From the NCBI RefSeq assembly GCF_030272615.1, contig NC_081406.1, positions 214,802,997 to 214,866,996 of the forward strand: a stretch of 64,000 bases of DNA, in the 5' to 3' direction. The first letter of the stretch is position 1. The number at the start of each line of letters is the position of its first letter. This document shows positions 42,591 to 56,300 of the stretch, piece after piece. This DNA is from Cryptomeria japonica (Eukaryota > Streptophyta > Pinopsida > Cupressales > Cupressaceae). The notes under the pieces were generated by a model, which saw only the letters and a program-made list of their open reading frames with translations, was not told the DNA's origin and made no database searches. The translations under genes were made by a program, and so were the position numbers.

Positions 42591-45052
42591 CTAATCTTTC
42601 TTCTCTTGACTAGCTTGAGGCAAAGTAGCACTACTTGCTGCTTTCTTCTGGGATACCTCTTTTATAAACATAGAACTAGGTTCACCCTGATCGCTATCCC
42701 TTTTAGTGCTCCTTAAATTGTAATTGTTCTTGGCTTTGGCTATAGCAGCCTTATTGATATTTTTTACTTCTTCAGCACTAGGCCTCCTGAGATGAACCTC
42801 TTCATCTTTGATTGTTACCACATTCAAAGTGGGATGCCAATCAAGTGTTAGTTGTCCTTGGTAGGACCTTTTGCTATCCAGCACATCACAATCACTAAAT
42901 TCACTTTGTGAAGATTTCCCATCACTTTCTATGATAGTTTCAAACATATTTATATTAGGCTCAACCTCTTGTCTCATGGATTTTTCAAGGGCTTGAGCTA
43001 TAGCACACTAATGAGGAGAATGTGGTCCATCACAAGTAATGCACCAAGGAGTGTTCTCTATGTTATGAACATTTTTTCCTTTTAAAGGATCAGGGGTATC
43101 TTGGATCTAAGTATTTTAAGGCTTACCATCCTTCCAGGTAGTGTTTTAAGGCATGTCATGCAACCTGGGAGGTCTGTCTTGCCAATTGTAATGGAGTTTA
43201 TCATTTTTTCTCACCTTGGTAGTAAGATCCTTCATAGCAGTCACTAACTTCTCTATTTTACCTTCTTCTTTAGCAACTTTGTTAGGTTGTTGTTTTGATT
43301 CCTTCCATAACCTACCATCAGTTCTTCTTCCTAATTTTCTAGATGCTTTTCTATTGCTCTCTACATTGATAGCAATTCTAAATGCATCTCTCAGGCTATG
43401 TGGATATTTATCCCTCAAAATATAAGCCATTTTAGAATCAAATGCATTGCAATAAGTGTTATGGCTCATGTTGTCATCTAATCTCATTACCTAATACAAT
43501 CTATGCATTGCTTTTTGAAATCTAGCATTAAAATCAGTGACAATTTTATTATCAGACTTTCTGATATTATTGAACTCATTGAGCATGAAGCTCACATTTG
43601 TCTGATCACCATATTGTTCCTGAAAACAATTTTTAAAATCCTCCCAAGACCCAATGCTATTCACAAGAAGACCTCTATACCAGTCTCTTGCATCATCTAT
43701 TAAAGATTGTACAAATAGTTTCATGATGACATCTTCATCCACAATTTCATAATTAGTAATCAAGTCACCAAAAGATTTTAAGTGCTCCTTTGCACTAATT
43801 GCATTATTTCCAGCAAATTTATGAAGCCTATCTCTTAACTCAGTAGGAACATGGTTAGGGTACCCAAGGATTCCATCAAAAAAGAGTTGTCTATACAGTT
43901 CTAAGTTAATAGGTCTTCTTTGGAATGGGTTAATAGCATGGTTATTACCCATGTTCATTCTTACATTGGGGCTCTGAGTTAGAGAGATCTAGTTATCTTG
44001 GTTAGTAACAGAGGCTTGATTGGTTGTTGCAGTGCTAACAGGCAAAGTTGGCTGAATTTTAATAGGAGATAGTGGAGCTTGCTGAGGAATGGGCTTATTT
44101 TGATCTATTGAGGGAAATGTGATAGGAGGTGCTTCAGATAGCTAATCTTCCTTTTAACATCTTGGTTAGCTACTTCTAATTCAACCTTTTCTAACTCCAT
44201 TTGCAAATCTTCCCTCTCTTTTCTCATCCTCTCCATCTCTCTTTCATGTGCCAATAGCCTATGAGAGATCTCCACTGTAGTCTTAGATCTAGACCCACCT
44301 TCCATGCATTTCGGCTTTCCTTTATCAACATCATTCCTAACAAGTTGTGGGTCACTAAGAACTTCCCTATTTGGTTGGACTACTGACTTGTATGCTGGTT
44401 TGGCCTTTGGAACTAGAATTTCTCTAATCACAGGACCTTCATCCTCACTCTTGGCCTTTTCATGGACAAGCAACTCAAGGTCAGCAATTTGTCTCTAGAG
44501 CCTGTCTCTCTCCATCAATTTTTCCTTCACTTCTCTCTCCTTATTGGCTTCCTTTTGTGGTCTGAAGGAAATCAAATGATGGACTCTTCTATTCAGGTCC
44601 TCTATTTCCTGAGATACCTTATCTTCATTAGGGAAGATTTCTTTAGAATCTGAGATATTGACTTGATCAATATCAATTAAACTGATGTTTCCATCAATTG
44701 TTCTAGGTACAGAATCTCTGACTATGTTTGAACTACTTCTGTCTTTCCCAAAAAAACTAGCATGGGATATCCTTTGATTTGAAACATGGACATCTTCTTC
44801 ATTCCCAAATAAACCAGAATGGAAACCTAAAACATCATGCTCAGAATCACGGGAAGATGAATTTGAATTTGCATAGATAGGTCTCTCAGATATCTTACTC
44901 GTATTGGTGCTTTTCTACACCCAAGCAGCATTAGATGCTTCATGAACCACTGATCTCTTCTGACATCTACGTGACTATTCAGGTAATCCCTCCTACAATG
45001 TCTCATGAGGATGCTTCTTCATGAAAGACCTGGTGTTTTTTCCTCCCTGCAT
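42591..45052 (-). pseudogene. Element T gag
   Basis: ATG 45052 (MQGGKNTRSFMKKHPHETL), a Ser-rich N-terminus, a coiled coil around 44150-44640 (MERMRKEREDLQMELEKVELE), then the retrotransposon gag core at 43958-43491 (RDRLHKFAGNNAI, DDARDWYRGL, SWEDFKNCFQEQYGD). A TAG at 43490-43488 separates it from the rest (43487-43146). A knuckle-like WCITCDGPHSPH-stop-CA lies near 43020-43060. There are many stops. Confidence 0.8.
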
Positions 45053-45107
45053 TATGCTTGTTTTCTTAAAAAATTCACTTATATCAAAAGGACTGGTTAA
45101 GATTATC

Positions 45108-45118
45108 AGAGTCGCCAC
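45108..45118 (-). promoter_or_regulatory. Primer binding site candidate of element T
   Basis: The minus strand reads TTGGTGGCGACTCTG. TGGCGACTC starts are common in Tat/Ogre-type elements, where a tRNA-Arg primer has been proposed. The downstream bases do not extend the usual match, so confidence is moderate. Confidence 0.5.
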
Positions 45119-45120
45119 CA

Positions 45121-45340
45121 ACAAAGACTGTGGGAAATATGAAAACAAGCTTTAAAAGAATATTTGCCAAATTTTAAACCCAAAATCATGAACATTTTCA
45201 GAGAGAGAAACGAACAACACGAATCAAAGGTCAAGCAAACAATTTTGAACACAGATATCCAAACAATATTCTGAGCTAATTCAAGCGCCAATCTGCATCT
45301 GGATACACACTATGACTCTCCACAGAAGAGTTTCCACTTT
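45121..45340 (-). other. Leader or LTR remnant between copy C and the element T primer site
   Basis: 220 bp without coding sequence. It is either the 3' end of T's own LTR, with copy C inserted in it, or leader sequence after an LTR that ends at 45341. Confidence 0.45.
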
Positions 45341-48300
45341 TGTTGTTCTCAAATTCTGATTCCCCTCTTATCCCTTGTAAGAAAATAATAACTCTATCTG
45401 CAAATAAAGAGATCAAAGAAAAAGAACCTCAGAGCAATATATGACAAGGTTTCAAGACCCTTCTACACTTTGAACTTATCCAAAGTCCAGGTGGATATAC
45501 CTTCTATGAATAATTTCACACTTTCAAGCAAGATCCACATTAAACCAATGTCCAAAAAGCCAATGGATCTTATCGCCTCAACATAAATTGAAAAATAAAG
45601 AAAATTTTATGCTCATTTTCAGTATTGATCTTCAAGAAATATAGAAAGAGTACTACAACTGATACCAATGCCTTATCTAGGCTACAGAGTCATCTAAATT
45701 AAACAAGGATTTCAAAACTAAACATCTCCATACATCTCACCACTTCGGCTTCTATCAACCCCATACATGCCTGACATATATAAGAATTTTCCCTTGTTAA
45801 ACTAAACAGTGTTCATCAATTTCAAAGTCTATAACAAAATAACCTACTGATAGAGATATTTCTTGCGTATTTAATTCCCCTCCTAAAAAGGAAAGCTAAG
45901 AAACATATCTATGAAGACTGCATTACAATCCATGTTCAACTGAATAAACCTAGATTACCCAAATGAAACTAGTAAATTATTGAAAGCACACCAAAAGACA
46001 ACACAAATTCTAGGCTCAAAAGTTTATGGTTTGTAAATTGACATTCATTTTGAAAAAATCTTACAAAACTCAAAATATTCTCTGTAAACATAGAAAAAAC
46101 CCAGGTAGATTTGTGCAAAATTTCTTTACAAATTCTTGTGATGATCTTTTTAACTAGTCCTGGTATCCATTTATAATAGTATGGATGCATACAAGCTTCG
46201 AACCTTTTCAAAAAAGTTTGTTACAACAATCTTCTTATTTCAACAAGAAGTTACAAATCTTTTCCATATTCTAACGACCCCCTTCCTGCGGTTGTCATTC
46301 TATGGCTTCTTCTTGAACCTCTGCATCTAGCACCACATACTTTCTTGTCCACTCTTGGTACACATCATCAACAAGCCATGAGAAGTTAATAACTTTTCCT
46401 CTAATCTTGGCCAATCTTTTCCAAGAGTTTCTCATTTTATTGACCTCTGAATTTAGAAAGCCATAATGTGATTTGATTTTTTCTATCTCCTCAATTGTTC
46501 TGACAAATAGGGAAGTATCATCTGTATTAATGATTCCCTTTACCCTTAATGATAGGTTGGATCCTAATACATTAAGCTATACTTGTTTGTCCTTCAATTG
46601 AGTTGGACTAGCAAAACCCCCAGGAAATAATTCAAATTCCTACTCAGTGTACTCTTTCTTATACAAATTGATCTTCCTCTATGCATTATCTACTCCTTCT
46701 GCTAATTTTTCCAGATCCTTTGTCATGTCACAAGTGGATTTGATAATGGGGTCAGACCCTGCCTCATCATAAGATACACATATAAGTTCTAGGTCCTCCT
46801 CCCTAGGCTTCCACTTGTCCAAAATAGGCATTAGGACAACCATGTCTCCATTGAGCTCATTCCACATATCCAAAACTTTACTCATATTGCTATACACCAA
46901 TGATGATCCTATAGTGTCAGCAAAACTCAAAATTGTGGCCCTCACTCTCTCTTCATACTTATTTGCAAATAGGATTTGAGCCTGTTTTAGCTTTTCCAAC
47001 TCCTGAGGAGTGATCCCAACTCATTGGGAACCAGAAGGTGCAGGAGAAGGTGGGAATTCAATGATAGGGCTAGTAGATGGAGGTTGTGCAGGAGAAGAAG
47101 CAATCATCAAGGTTGAGGACTCACCTTGATGGTATTGTCCTGCCAATTGGCTTTTCAATTTAGCAATAATGGTGTCTCAGCTCATTACCTCTCCTTTGGC
47201 ATCATTGTAAGCCTCTAAAATTGTCTCCAACTTAGCTTGGAGATCTGCCCTTTCCTTTGCTTCCTTCTCTGCCACTGCAACATTGAATTTTGCAGTTTCC
47301 AAGACTCTGCTAGCAGCCTCCACCACTCTAGTATTTTGTACTCTCTTCACTATCATACCTCCAAGGTATCTTGACTCTGGGGTATCCTTTTTCCTTTTAT
47401 TTTCATCTCTTTAGAGACCACATGACTAGGGTAGCATTATCCTTGCTGAAGGTTACTCCTTCCATAGGCTTGGTCTCTTTCCTAACTGCCTCTAAAACCA
47501 AAGAATCTACTATATCCCATTCAGGGAGGATGAGTACACCAGCCTTTACTACCATTTCTCTTCCTTGCTCAGGAGTAATGGTCTTAAATTCAGTGACCAT
47601 TTCTTGTTCTATTTCTTCCTCCACCATAGTTGTATTCTTGTGGGGCTTCTCATTCTTCCTCTACTCACATATGGCATTGAACTTATCAATATTTTGCTTA
47701 CACACAAACTGCATGAAAGCTCCTGTGGTAACAAAGTTGCTATCAGCTAAGAATTCTTCACTGGTCTATTTAATGGCAGGATCTAGTTCCTGGCCTTTGA
47801 ACTCATTGGTAGTTATGTCCATCTTAGCATCTTCTGGCTCCTCAAGAATTCCATCCTCTACTTCATCATATGTACAGGTGATCTCCCCTAGACTCCCTAG
47901 CTGCAACAATTGTTCAGCTACTGCCTTCTCATCTCCCATATGAATGGGGGATTGAGATGGGGAATACAGGGGCTCATTAGTTTGTACTTCCTTTCCCACC
48001 CTTTACTTCTTTGGGGAGTCTTGGATGTCAATGACATCTTGTATTTTCCTCTTCCCTTTTGAAGTAGAAGGTTCCCTTGTTGTTGGCACCAACACACTGT
48101 ACTTGGATTTTCTATGTAGCACATAGTCACCAGGAGGGATTGCTTTAGCAGATGTAGACCTAGCTAGAACTAGTCTTGCCTTCTCAAGGTTTTTTTAATC
48201 ACTGCTTCCCTCTTCTCCTTTAGTTTTTGCATTACATCTTCAAAGCAAAGAATTATAAATTTTGGCTTTTCCTCAAAGGGATGAAAACTGGATAAGGGGT

Positions 48301-49599
48301 CATAGCTGCTATCAAATTGGTGTACAAAATCAAGGGCCGTCTTGTAGGCCACCCATTTCTCTTTCCTCAACTCCTTCTCATCCAAATCACTCATTCCTGA
48401 TGAGGTCTTCAGGGAATTGGAATTGGTGAGGTCTGTCTTTGCATACTTCCCTTTTCCTAAACATACCATTAAAAAAGTCTTCATGGTCAGAAAACCTTGA
48501 CACTGCAGTGGACAAATGGTAGGGTTGAAAGAATTCCTCAAAGCACTTCCATCCACCCTTAGTAATTACAAACTGATGTTCTATTGTCATTGTTGGGAAA
48601 ATTGTCCCCTTTCCTCTATTGGATAGCTTCGCCTCTTGTACACCCCCAATCTACCTGAGGATCTCTGCAATTCCTAATTTCAGTGGGACCTAATATGGTA
48701 ACAAAAATGGAGTACCTCTGAAACCAGACACTCTAGAAACTGTGGAAATAGGGTACAAGTATTTGTCACCCCAATTTTGGACAATCTTTAATTCTTCAAC
48801 AAACTCCTTAGGTCTAAGAACCTCTAATAGAGCTTTAGGGACCCTTGGATTCTCTGAACATAAGAGAATTATGATTTTGGATTCAAAGCACTTATCAAAC
48901 TTTAGGTAGTTGGCATCCTCCCTGTCCCATGACAGCACTGTGCTCCATAGTTGAATTGGCATTTTCTCCCCATCCTTTTCCTTCACTAGATCCATGTCAT
49001 TAGCAAATTAGTCACCACCCTTGAATAAAAATAGATTCATGAGGAGGGAATACCATCCAAAAGGCCTATCCACGCTACCATTCTTTATCCCTATCAAGCC
49101 TTCATGAATTGCATCAATAATGCAGGGGGCATAGTCAAATGTTACTGCCAGAGAAGGATTTAAAATTTGTGCTATCATTAACATGTAATGATTTGGCATG
49201 TTCACTTTAGCATCCTCTCCAAAAATGTGGCAGAGTGACCAGTATAATCCTTTGGCTCTAAGAGTGAACCAATTTAGGGAGAAAGACTCCATGGTATTAG
49301 GTTCTAAAATAGTCAGCCCTCCTATTTTGACAAAAAATTCTTTAAGAGGCCCATTTCTAAGATGATTATTTTGTGCACTGTAGACCTGAGCTAATGATTC
49401 AAAATTAATGGGCTCCAAATAATTGGACACCTCGTTGAGCCCAAATACGTTTCTGAATTCATCATCATTGACTTCAATGAGGGTTTTTCCATTTATATCT
49501 CTAACACTTTTGGTGAGAGGGTCACAATTATGTGCGATCTGAGTTAGGAGATCCACATCCATGAAAACTCCAGGGACCACCAATTTACCTACATCCAAT
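45341..49599 (-). mobile_element. MAPRR-family unit, copy C, truncated upstream by element III-c
   Basis: Ends GAGAACAACA (plus strand TGTTGTTCTC at 45341), like A and B. The non-coding 3' region (45341-46290) is closely similar to 19710-20660 in A. Upstream it is cut within the gene by the LTR at 49600. It has the same orientation as gypsy T, directly before its leader. Confidence 0.6.
46295..49599 (-). pseudogene. MAPRR-family unknown protein, copy C, N-terminus missing
   Basis: Starts within the family at DVGKLVVPGVFMDVDLL and continues through NMPNHYMLMIAQILNPSL, FGWYSLLMNLFLF, MPIQLWSTVLSWDRED, FVITKGGWKCFEEFF, the Ser/Pro-basic linker (KGKRKIQDV) and the coiled-coil tail, to TGA 46297-46295. 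Fewer stops than A or B; frameshifts near 49010, 48690, 48400 and 48180. It keeps CAG (47903-47901) where copy B has TAG (29117). The C-terminal region is closer to copy A than to B. Confidence 0.72.
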
Positions 49600-50404
49600 T
49601 GTTAGGATTCCCACAGATACTGAGAGGGGGGGGTGAATCAGTATCTAACCGGTTATAGAATTTTCTTAACTTAAAACATGTAGAGCATATTAATATTTCG
49701 TACTGGTAAGCAGAAAGTAATGCAATAAACAGAGATAAAAACAACCACATGAAAAACACACCATAACACAAGGTTTTAACGAGGAAACCCGGTGTGGGAA
49801 AAACCTGAGTGGGATTTGTGACCCACAATATTCACTTACTAGCCAATAAGAGAATATTACTGCTACAAGAGGGGCCTGCACATGTAGGAAAGCCAACTAC
49901 CTAGAGCTCACTGCTCAAATACAAAATAGGAAGTCTCACTGACTTACAAAATGGATTATATAAATCCATTGTCTTGTACTGCTTCAAAATAGCATCTATA
50001 ATGCCAGATCCAATACCGGTTTCTGCTCTACTTCTTACATAAACCCTTAACCTATAATTCGCATAATAGGTCTTCCTTATTTCACCTAATTACAATCTTC
50101 TTACTTCATTACAAATGTTCTACAATGATCTCTCTTATATAAGAGTCATTTTACAACTTGCCAAGTTGGCTTACAAATATTTTACAATAATATACAAAAT
50201 ATATTAATAACAAAAATCCTGTCGGCTTCTATACCGGTATGCTTCCTTTCATTACCGGTGTTAGTGATGTGAGTACCAGTGTAGAGTCTGATCTTGCTAG
50301 TGTCGGTGGAATGCCTTGCCAGTGTCATAGGATTGTAAGGTTGCCATCAATGACAAAACCTTCAATCACATAAAATGTCTCATTTGAGTGTGCATATGCC
50401 AACA
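49600..50404 (-). repeat. 3' LTR of element III-c
   Basis: The plus strand starts TGTTAGGATTCCC and ends GCCAACA. It carries the shared U5 block at about 49785-49830 and a TATA-like TATATAAG at 50136-50143 (-). Confidence 0.85.
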
Positions 50405-50500
50405 ATCTCCCCCTTTGGCATTGATGGCAACACTCATGAGAAAATTCCAAAACTTGTAATCCAAAAATTGTGTACCAAAAATATTACCAAATATATGTGA

Positions 50501-50598
50501 GCTCCCCCTGAGCAGATAAGTCTTTTTCTAATTATTTTCTCATACTACTGCTCCCCCTGAGCAGATAAGTCTTTTTCTAATTATTTTCTCATACTACT
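50501..50598. repeat. Tandem duplication, 49 bp x 2, near the III-c polypurine tract
   Basis: GCTCCCCCTGAGCAGATAAG starts at 50501 and again at 50550, each followed by TCTTTTTCTAATTATTTTC. Confidence 0.9.
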
Positions 50599-50661
50599 AC
50601 TCCCCCTTTTGCATCAATGACAAAGGTTGTCAAGGTGTCAATAGAGTTGTAGTTTTCTGCC

Positions 50662-51878
50662 TCAACCTTGTAACTGGGTGGTTACAATTTGAAAGTGATC
50701 CGCCAAAACCAAATTTATGCTTTCCATAAAATTCTTACTATCTTTTATTGCTGCTTCTATTCTTTGAACTATACTGGTGAGTTGTTGCATATGCTCTGCT
50801 AGTGTTTTCTATCCTTGTACTAATGCTTCAGATATTTCCTTTCTCAAGAATGCTAGATAGTCCAGTCTGGGACTTAGTCTTAGTCTCAAATTCTTAGACT
50901 TATTTATTATTCTCTCCTTTTCTCTCTCTAGCTTCAGTAACTCTTCCTCAAAACCTATTATCTTTTGCTCAAAAACTAATAACGTATCAAGTGAATTAAC
51001 AAAATTGTCAGCAAGTTTATTTATTTCTTCTTGTACCTTGCTCATTTTCTTATCTATGTCAACTGTCAGAAAGTTTGTCTCGCACATATCTTTGTACAGA
51101 GTTTTAAATTCCTTCAATATGTTACATAGTTCCGGTAGAAGTGTGTCAAATTTCCTAGTACACTTCTATATTTGATCCTCAAAGAATTTTTGTTTTTCAG
51201 TTTCCAACCTGTCTTTGAATGCCAGTTCCTTTATTTGCTCAATTGTCAATGTATTGTCAGTAATATACTTCGACAAAGTGTCAAGTTGACTTAAAGAATC
51301 CTTATTATCTATGTTGCATTTTGGAGCTATCATCCTCAAAATTGGGATTGTGTCATCTATAGCTTTATAAGCTTGTGAACTACAATCAATTATTTTCTTC
51401 AAAGAATCTAAAAGATCTTCAATTACATTGGTTGATTTGTAATTTGCTGAGGATGAACTAACATTCTGAATTTTGCCGATGGAGGAAGTAACCATGCTTG
51501 TAGTGACCTCTGGTAGGTCAGTCTGTGTTTCCATTTCCTTAAGCAAGGGTTTTTGTTTCTCTCCTATTGCTGGTGGCACTGTTTCCACATCAACATGTTC
51601 CTATTCCAGAGGTTGTTGCTCTATTTGTCTCTCTGTCTATTGATCTATTCTAGTCTCTGTCTGTTTCCCTATGATATTATCTTCCACTTTTCCTTTAGTG
51701 TTATCAATGTTGTCAATTGTCGGTGGCTCACTAGCCATGTTAGTCTTATTGGTTGTGTCTTTATCTACCACAATGTTAACCTTTTGAGTATCAACATCAA
51801 TTATGTATAGTATCTCTAAATTAGGATTAGTATCCTCTTGTGATACATCCATACTATCATCTGTCGGTTGGTCTTTAG
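50662..51878 (-). pseudogene. Element III-c ORF2, C-terminal part
   Basis: Acidic linker (MDVSQEDTNPNLEILY), METQTDLPEVTTS, then the coiled coil (SSQAYKAIDDTIPILR, DSLSQLDTLSKYI, FEEELLKLEREKERI, RLSPRLDYLAFLRKEIS) to TGA 50664-50662. It aligns throughout with III-b 36980-38109. Stops include one near 51165. The upstream half resumes at 59629. Confidence 0.75.
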
Positions 51879-53035
51879 TGATGAATACTAAGAGGGGGGG
51901 TGAATTAGTATGCCAAAAATCTTTGCACTAAAACACTTAAACAGTCTAAAGATAAACCGGTAAAGCAGTCTGACAATCAAACTGGTTATCACACATACAA
52001 ACCAAAATGCGAATAAAACATTCACCCACAAAAGCAATACAACCATCACACAAGATATTTGACGTGGAAACCCAACTGGGAAAAACCACGGTGAGCTGGA
52101 ACTCACAAGTCACTATCTGCAGAATAGAAACCAGACTGGTTAATGTCAGACCAGTTAAGGTCTTACAATGTTCTTCACCAGAACAGATCCTGTTAGGAAT
52201 CTCAATCTCTATTAGGAGATAAGTCTGACTAAAGACTACCTTGTTAGAGGATTTTAGATTCATATGTGTGAACCACCTTGTTAGAGGATTTTAAAAAGGC
52301 TTTGAGGCCTACCCGGCTAAGGGCTACTAACTTGTTAAAGATGTGAGTAATCAACAAGTGTTTGATCTATCTACTAGCACAAATTGCTTGGTTAGATCCA
52401 GTATTGCTCACAGCTAATGCATTCTAGCATTACTTCAGTCTCCTCTATCTCTCTCTTAGTTACAACTCGATCTTCTCTGATAAGATCGCTCTCCACTTCC
52501 ACCTTAAACCCTAGCTCAACATAAACCCTATTTGCAACTTCTTCAACAACTCAAAAACCCTAGACATGATGTCCTTTTAAAGTAATTTGATTTCATGTCG
52601 GTCCAATAGGATTACATTACAATTTCCTAGGTTCAGTGAATCTAGACATACTCAGTAACATGACACAAGAATCACCGTCAATGTGTCGGCACCATCAAAC
52701 AATCGGTGGATTGGTAACTCATCACAAAATGTCAGTTGGTAACTCATCACAGAGTATTACCAGTTTATACAAAATGTCGGTTGTCAGTTTGACAAAAATT
52801 AAGACTGGTAAGAATGTGTTGTGCCACTTTGCTTCCTTGAATCGCTTGGGGTCGACATGCCTCTTCAGACCGGGAAACACATTCTGCAAAATCACTACTA
52901 GTCTAAATACTAGAATACAACATACCGGTTGGAACAAATACCGGTTGAGCATGAGCTCATACATATAAAGGGGATCTTAATACAAGTGTGTATCCATCAA
53001 TGACAATCACAACATAAACATCAAAAATGCCAACA
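51879..53035 (-). repeat. 3' LTR of element IV
   Basis: Plus strand starts TGATGAATACTAAGAGGGGG and ends GCCAACA. It contains the U5 block near 52060-52100 and repeated CTTGTTAGAGGATTTTA phrases at 52240-52300. Confidence 0.9.
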
Positions 53036-53369
53036 ATCTCCCCCTTTGGCATTGATAGCAACACTTAGGAAAATAAAATTTTGACATCTAAGTGTTTTAA
53101 AACAAAAACTTGCCATTAACAAAATTGCTCCCCCTAAGCATATACACTATCCCTTAATCAACAGAGTGTATAGCAATTTTACATTCAGAGCATAATCATC
53201 AGAGCATATAGCATATATCACAGCATATATCAAAATTTGAAAATAGATACTTCTCCCTCTGATATATCAAAATTTCAAAATTTTAAAACCATATACTTCT
53301 CCCCATTTGCCAACAATGACAAAGTACTACTGAAAAAAAAACTATTTCCATGTATATATAAAAGAGTTT

Positions 53370-56300
53370 ATGACAGTAATGAATAATACTTGTCAGAAAT
53401 TGCTTTGTTGTCCTGCAAAAATTGTTTCATGGAAAGAGACCAGGACTCAAGTAGGGAGGTCGCCACTTCCTTCTTTGTCTGCATTTGTGATACCTGTTCC
53501 TCCATGGCATCTATTGTGCTCAGTTCTTGAGTGACTGTCAAGGCATCCAAGTTTAGATAGCATTTCTGGAGAATTTGTAGTCATGGAAGTAATACCAGTT
53601 GAAGCTCCTGCAAATCCCTAAACCTTGTGCTGATCTCTTGCTCTATCTTGGCTGACTGGATCTGGAACCGGTGAACGGTTTGCCCATACGCTGCAAAGGA
53701 GTCGTAAGGAGTCTTGAATGTGCTTAAGTAGGACTATAAGTCTGTTTGAAGCTGTTGCTTCTTGGCTAGCATATCATCACAGAATAGATGAGGTTGACAA
53801 ATTTTGTTGAGTAGCAAGGTTCCCTCGTCCAAAGCACTCCTTATGTCCTTTTGATCCTTTAATAGTTCAGTCCTAAGTTCATTCAGTTTCTTCACTAGAG
53901 CAACATTAAGAGCCTTTTGGTGCTCTTTCTTTACATTGGCCTCAGCTGCTTCTTCTAGGCTCTACACCTGATCATCGACTACAGTACACAGAAGTTTGAG
54001 TTGTGCTAGTGATGAGTGTCAAGAAGATTAGTACCAGGGATTAAACCGGTAAGTGTGTTTATAGCTGCTTGAATGATATCCTATTCCTTTTTCCTGCGAA
54101 TGATATCAAGGTGCTCTTGAGCAACCTTGATGCTCTGCATAAGCTCCAACTCACTTGCAGATTGGAGATTGATAGGACTAGAGAGATCAACCGGTGAGGG
54201 TTGACTTCCGGTTGCCTTCGAAGTCTCCACCTGAGAGCTTTTTGCCGCTTCACGTTCCTTAGCTTCTTCAACTTTCTTCTTTTCCGCTTCTCTTCTCTTC
54301 TCTTCTTCCTTGTCTTCTTCTGCCTTTTTCTTCTCCTCTGCTCTCCTCTTCTACTCTTCCTTTTCTTTTTCTTCCCTCTTCTTCTTCTCTTCCTCTTCCT
54401 TTTTCTTCTTTTCTTCCTCTTCCTTCTTCCTCTTTTCTTCTTCTTCCTTCTTCCTCTTTTCTTCTTCTTCCATCTTCTTCTTTTCTTCCTTGTCCTCTTC
54501 TTCTTTCTTTTTCCTCTCTTCTTCTTGCTTCTTCTTCTCTTCATCTTTTCTTTTCTCCTCTTCCTCTTTCTTTTTCTCTTCCTCCATTTTTTGTTTCTCA
54601 TCTTCCTCCTTCTTTTTCTCTTCGTAATCTTTTGTCACTTATTGTGTGTCACCACCCTGATTGACCTGTTGCCCCTACTCAGTTCCCTTAGAAGGTATGT
54701 CCTGAGTGACATCTTCTATGTCTAGGGCATCAACATCTATGGTGTCGATTGGTTCCTCCACCAGGCTGCCTTCCTCATCAAAAACCTCATCTGGTTTGGA
54801 AATAACTGATTCCTTTTCCGCTTGGAGGTTGGTCACTCAAACTTTGTGAGAACTGATAGCATGGGCCATGTGTTGATGTGTATCCTTTTCTACATCATCA
54901 ACTCTCCCTTCCAACAACCAGAGTCTTCTTCTCCTTGTGAAGAAGAGACCTTTATTTTGATCTAATACATCAAATAATTCTGAATTTGAGAGTTCGGGGA
55001 AGTACTATGCAAAAACTTTCTCCCTAATCTCTTGTTCCTTTTCAATGGCAATGTGCCATTTGCTATCCAATGCTTTAAATAATGAATCCAGTGTCTGAGA
55101 TTTAATCTCTGATGGTGACCGGTCATTTTTGCATAAATAAAGAATGATTTCCTGTAGTACTTCATCTTTTTCTTCACTATTGAATTCATCATAATAATCA
55201 ATTAAATCATGAAGTAACTTTCTCCTAATATTCTTTATTGTTCTTTGGCAATGTGTCAAAGGTTTGTAAGAGGAGATATTTATATTTACCGATGCAGATG
55301 TTGCCGGTTCATTCTTCTTCACCTTCTTGGTCTGTCTAGCCTTCTTTGGCTGTTCATCAAACATAGTTTCTCCGGAGTCTGGTTCATTTGCCTTAGTCTT
55401 CCTCTTTCTTTCAAAGACTTTTGCTAGTGTTACCTCCAGTTTCTTCTTTGCCAGTGACCGCTTGGTTACTCTTGGAGTCTCAATGGTAGCTTGTGCTGAT
55501 GCTGTAGGCACTGCCTTAGCTTTCTTGGCTACCGGTTCTTTTCCCTTCTTCACTGATGGTTCTTCAATCGGTGCGATCCTCTCCAAGAAGGTTCCAGTTC
55601 ACTTCGCCTTTGGATCAAGAGGCGAGGCAATAAGGGTTGAAGCATACCCTTCTAGCATGTCAAATATGACCTCATAGCCCATAGGCTCCACTTCCTCCAT
55701 TCTAGGCTCAACAACCTCCATTAGACATTTGTCCACCTGAATAATGAAACAAATGTCATCTTCATACTTCTTCACTATGTCACCTAAGATTCATACCCTC
55801 TAACTCATCTTTCTTCTGAACTCATCAAAGTATTTGTTCAGTACCTCAAGGTAGCCAGTTCCAATGGCTTGCACACTTTCCTTTATCTGCTTGGTTACTG
55901 ATTGGTCAGGGGACCACTGGACATCTCCTACACCTGGAAAGTAGCCCTCGAAATAGAAAAACAACCCTACTAGTAGTTGTCCAAACTTAAATCTCAGTGA
56001 ATTGTCCTTTTTGATTGCCTTGAGATTTAACAGGAGTTGCCTCTACATACCAATGCATAAGTCAAATGATTTATCCTCTATAATCATCCGGTAAGTGGCA
56101 TTTACCACTACAGTAGATACAGAATTAATCCTGCTAGCTGAGAATGTTCTGTAGCCTATCACCATGCAGGCGTATTTTACCAGTTCATCCTTGATAGGAT
56201 TAACTGTCATACCTCATGAATCACTTATCGAACCGGTGAGCTTGGTCATTTCCATTTTGCTCACTATTCTCAGGGCTGGCACTTCCTTGTGTTGCAGAAA

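Larger units (their letters stand above)
31698..45340 (-). mobile_element. Element T: Tat-like Ty3/gypsy retrotransposon, split by element III-b
   Basis: Order on the minus strand: leader with primer-like TGGCGACTCTG, gag, protease, an RNase H, RT, RNase H, integrase, 3' region, start of LTR. RT before integrase makes it Ty3/gypsy. Element III-b (33467-38835) sits in the integrase. The integrase flanks on the two sides overlap by about 122 bp and differ at 7 positions, so the left part may derive from a different copy. All ORFs are broken. Confidence 0.8.

Noticed and set aside
44105-44640. Coiled coil as a separate host protein
   Set aside because: It is in frame order between the ATG at 45052 and the gag core of gypsy T, so it is the N-terminal part of that Gag.
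54201-54725. Plus-strand Phe/Leu/Ser-rich frames that look like multi-span membrane proteins
   Set aside because: They are the reverse reading of the GAG/AAG-rich Lys/Glu tract of element IV ORF2.
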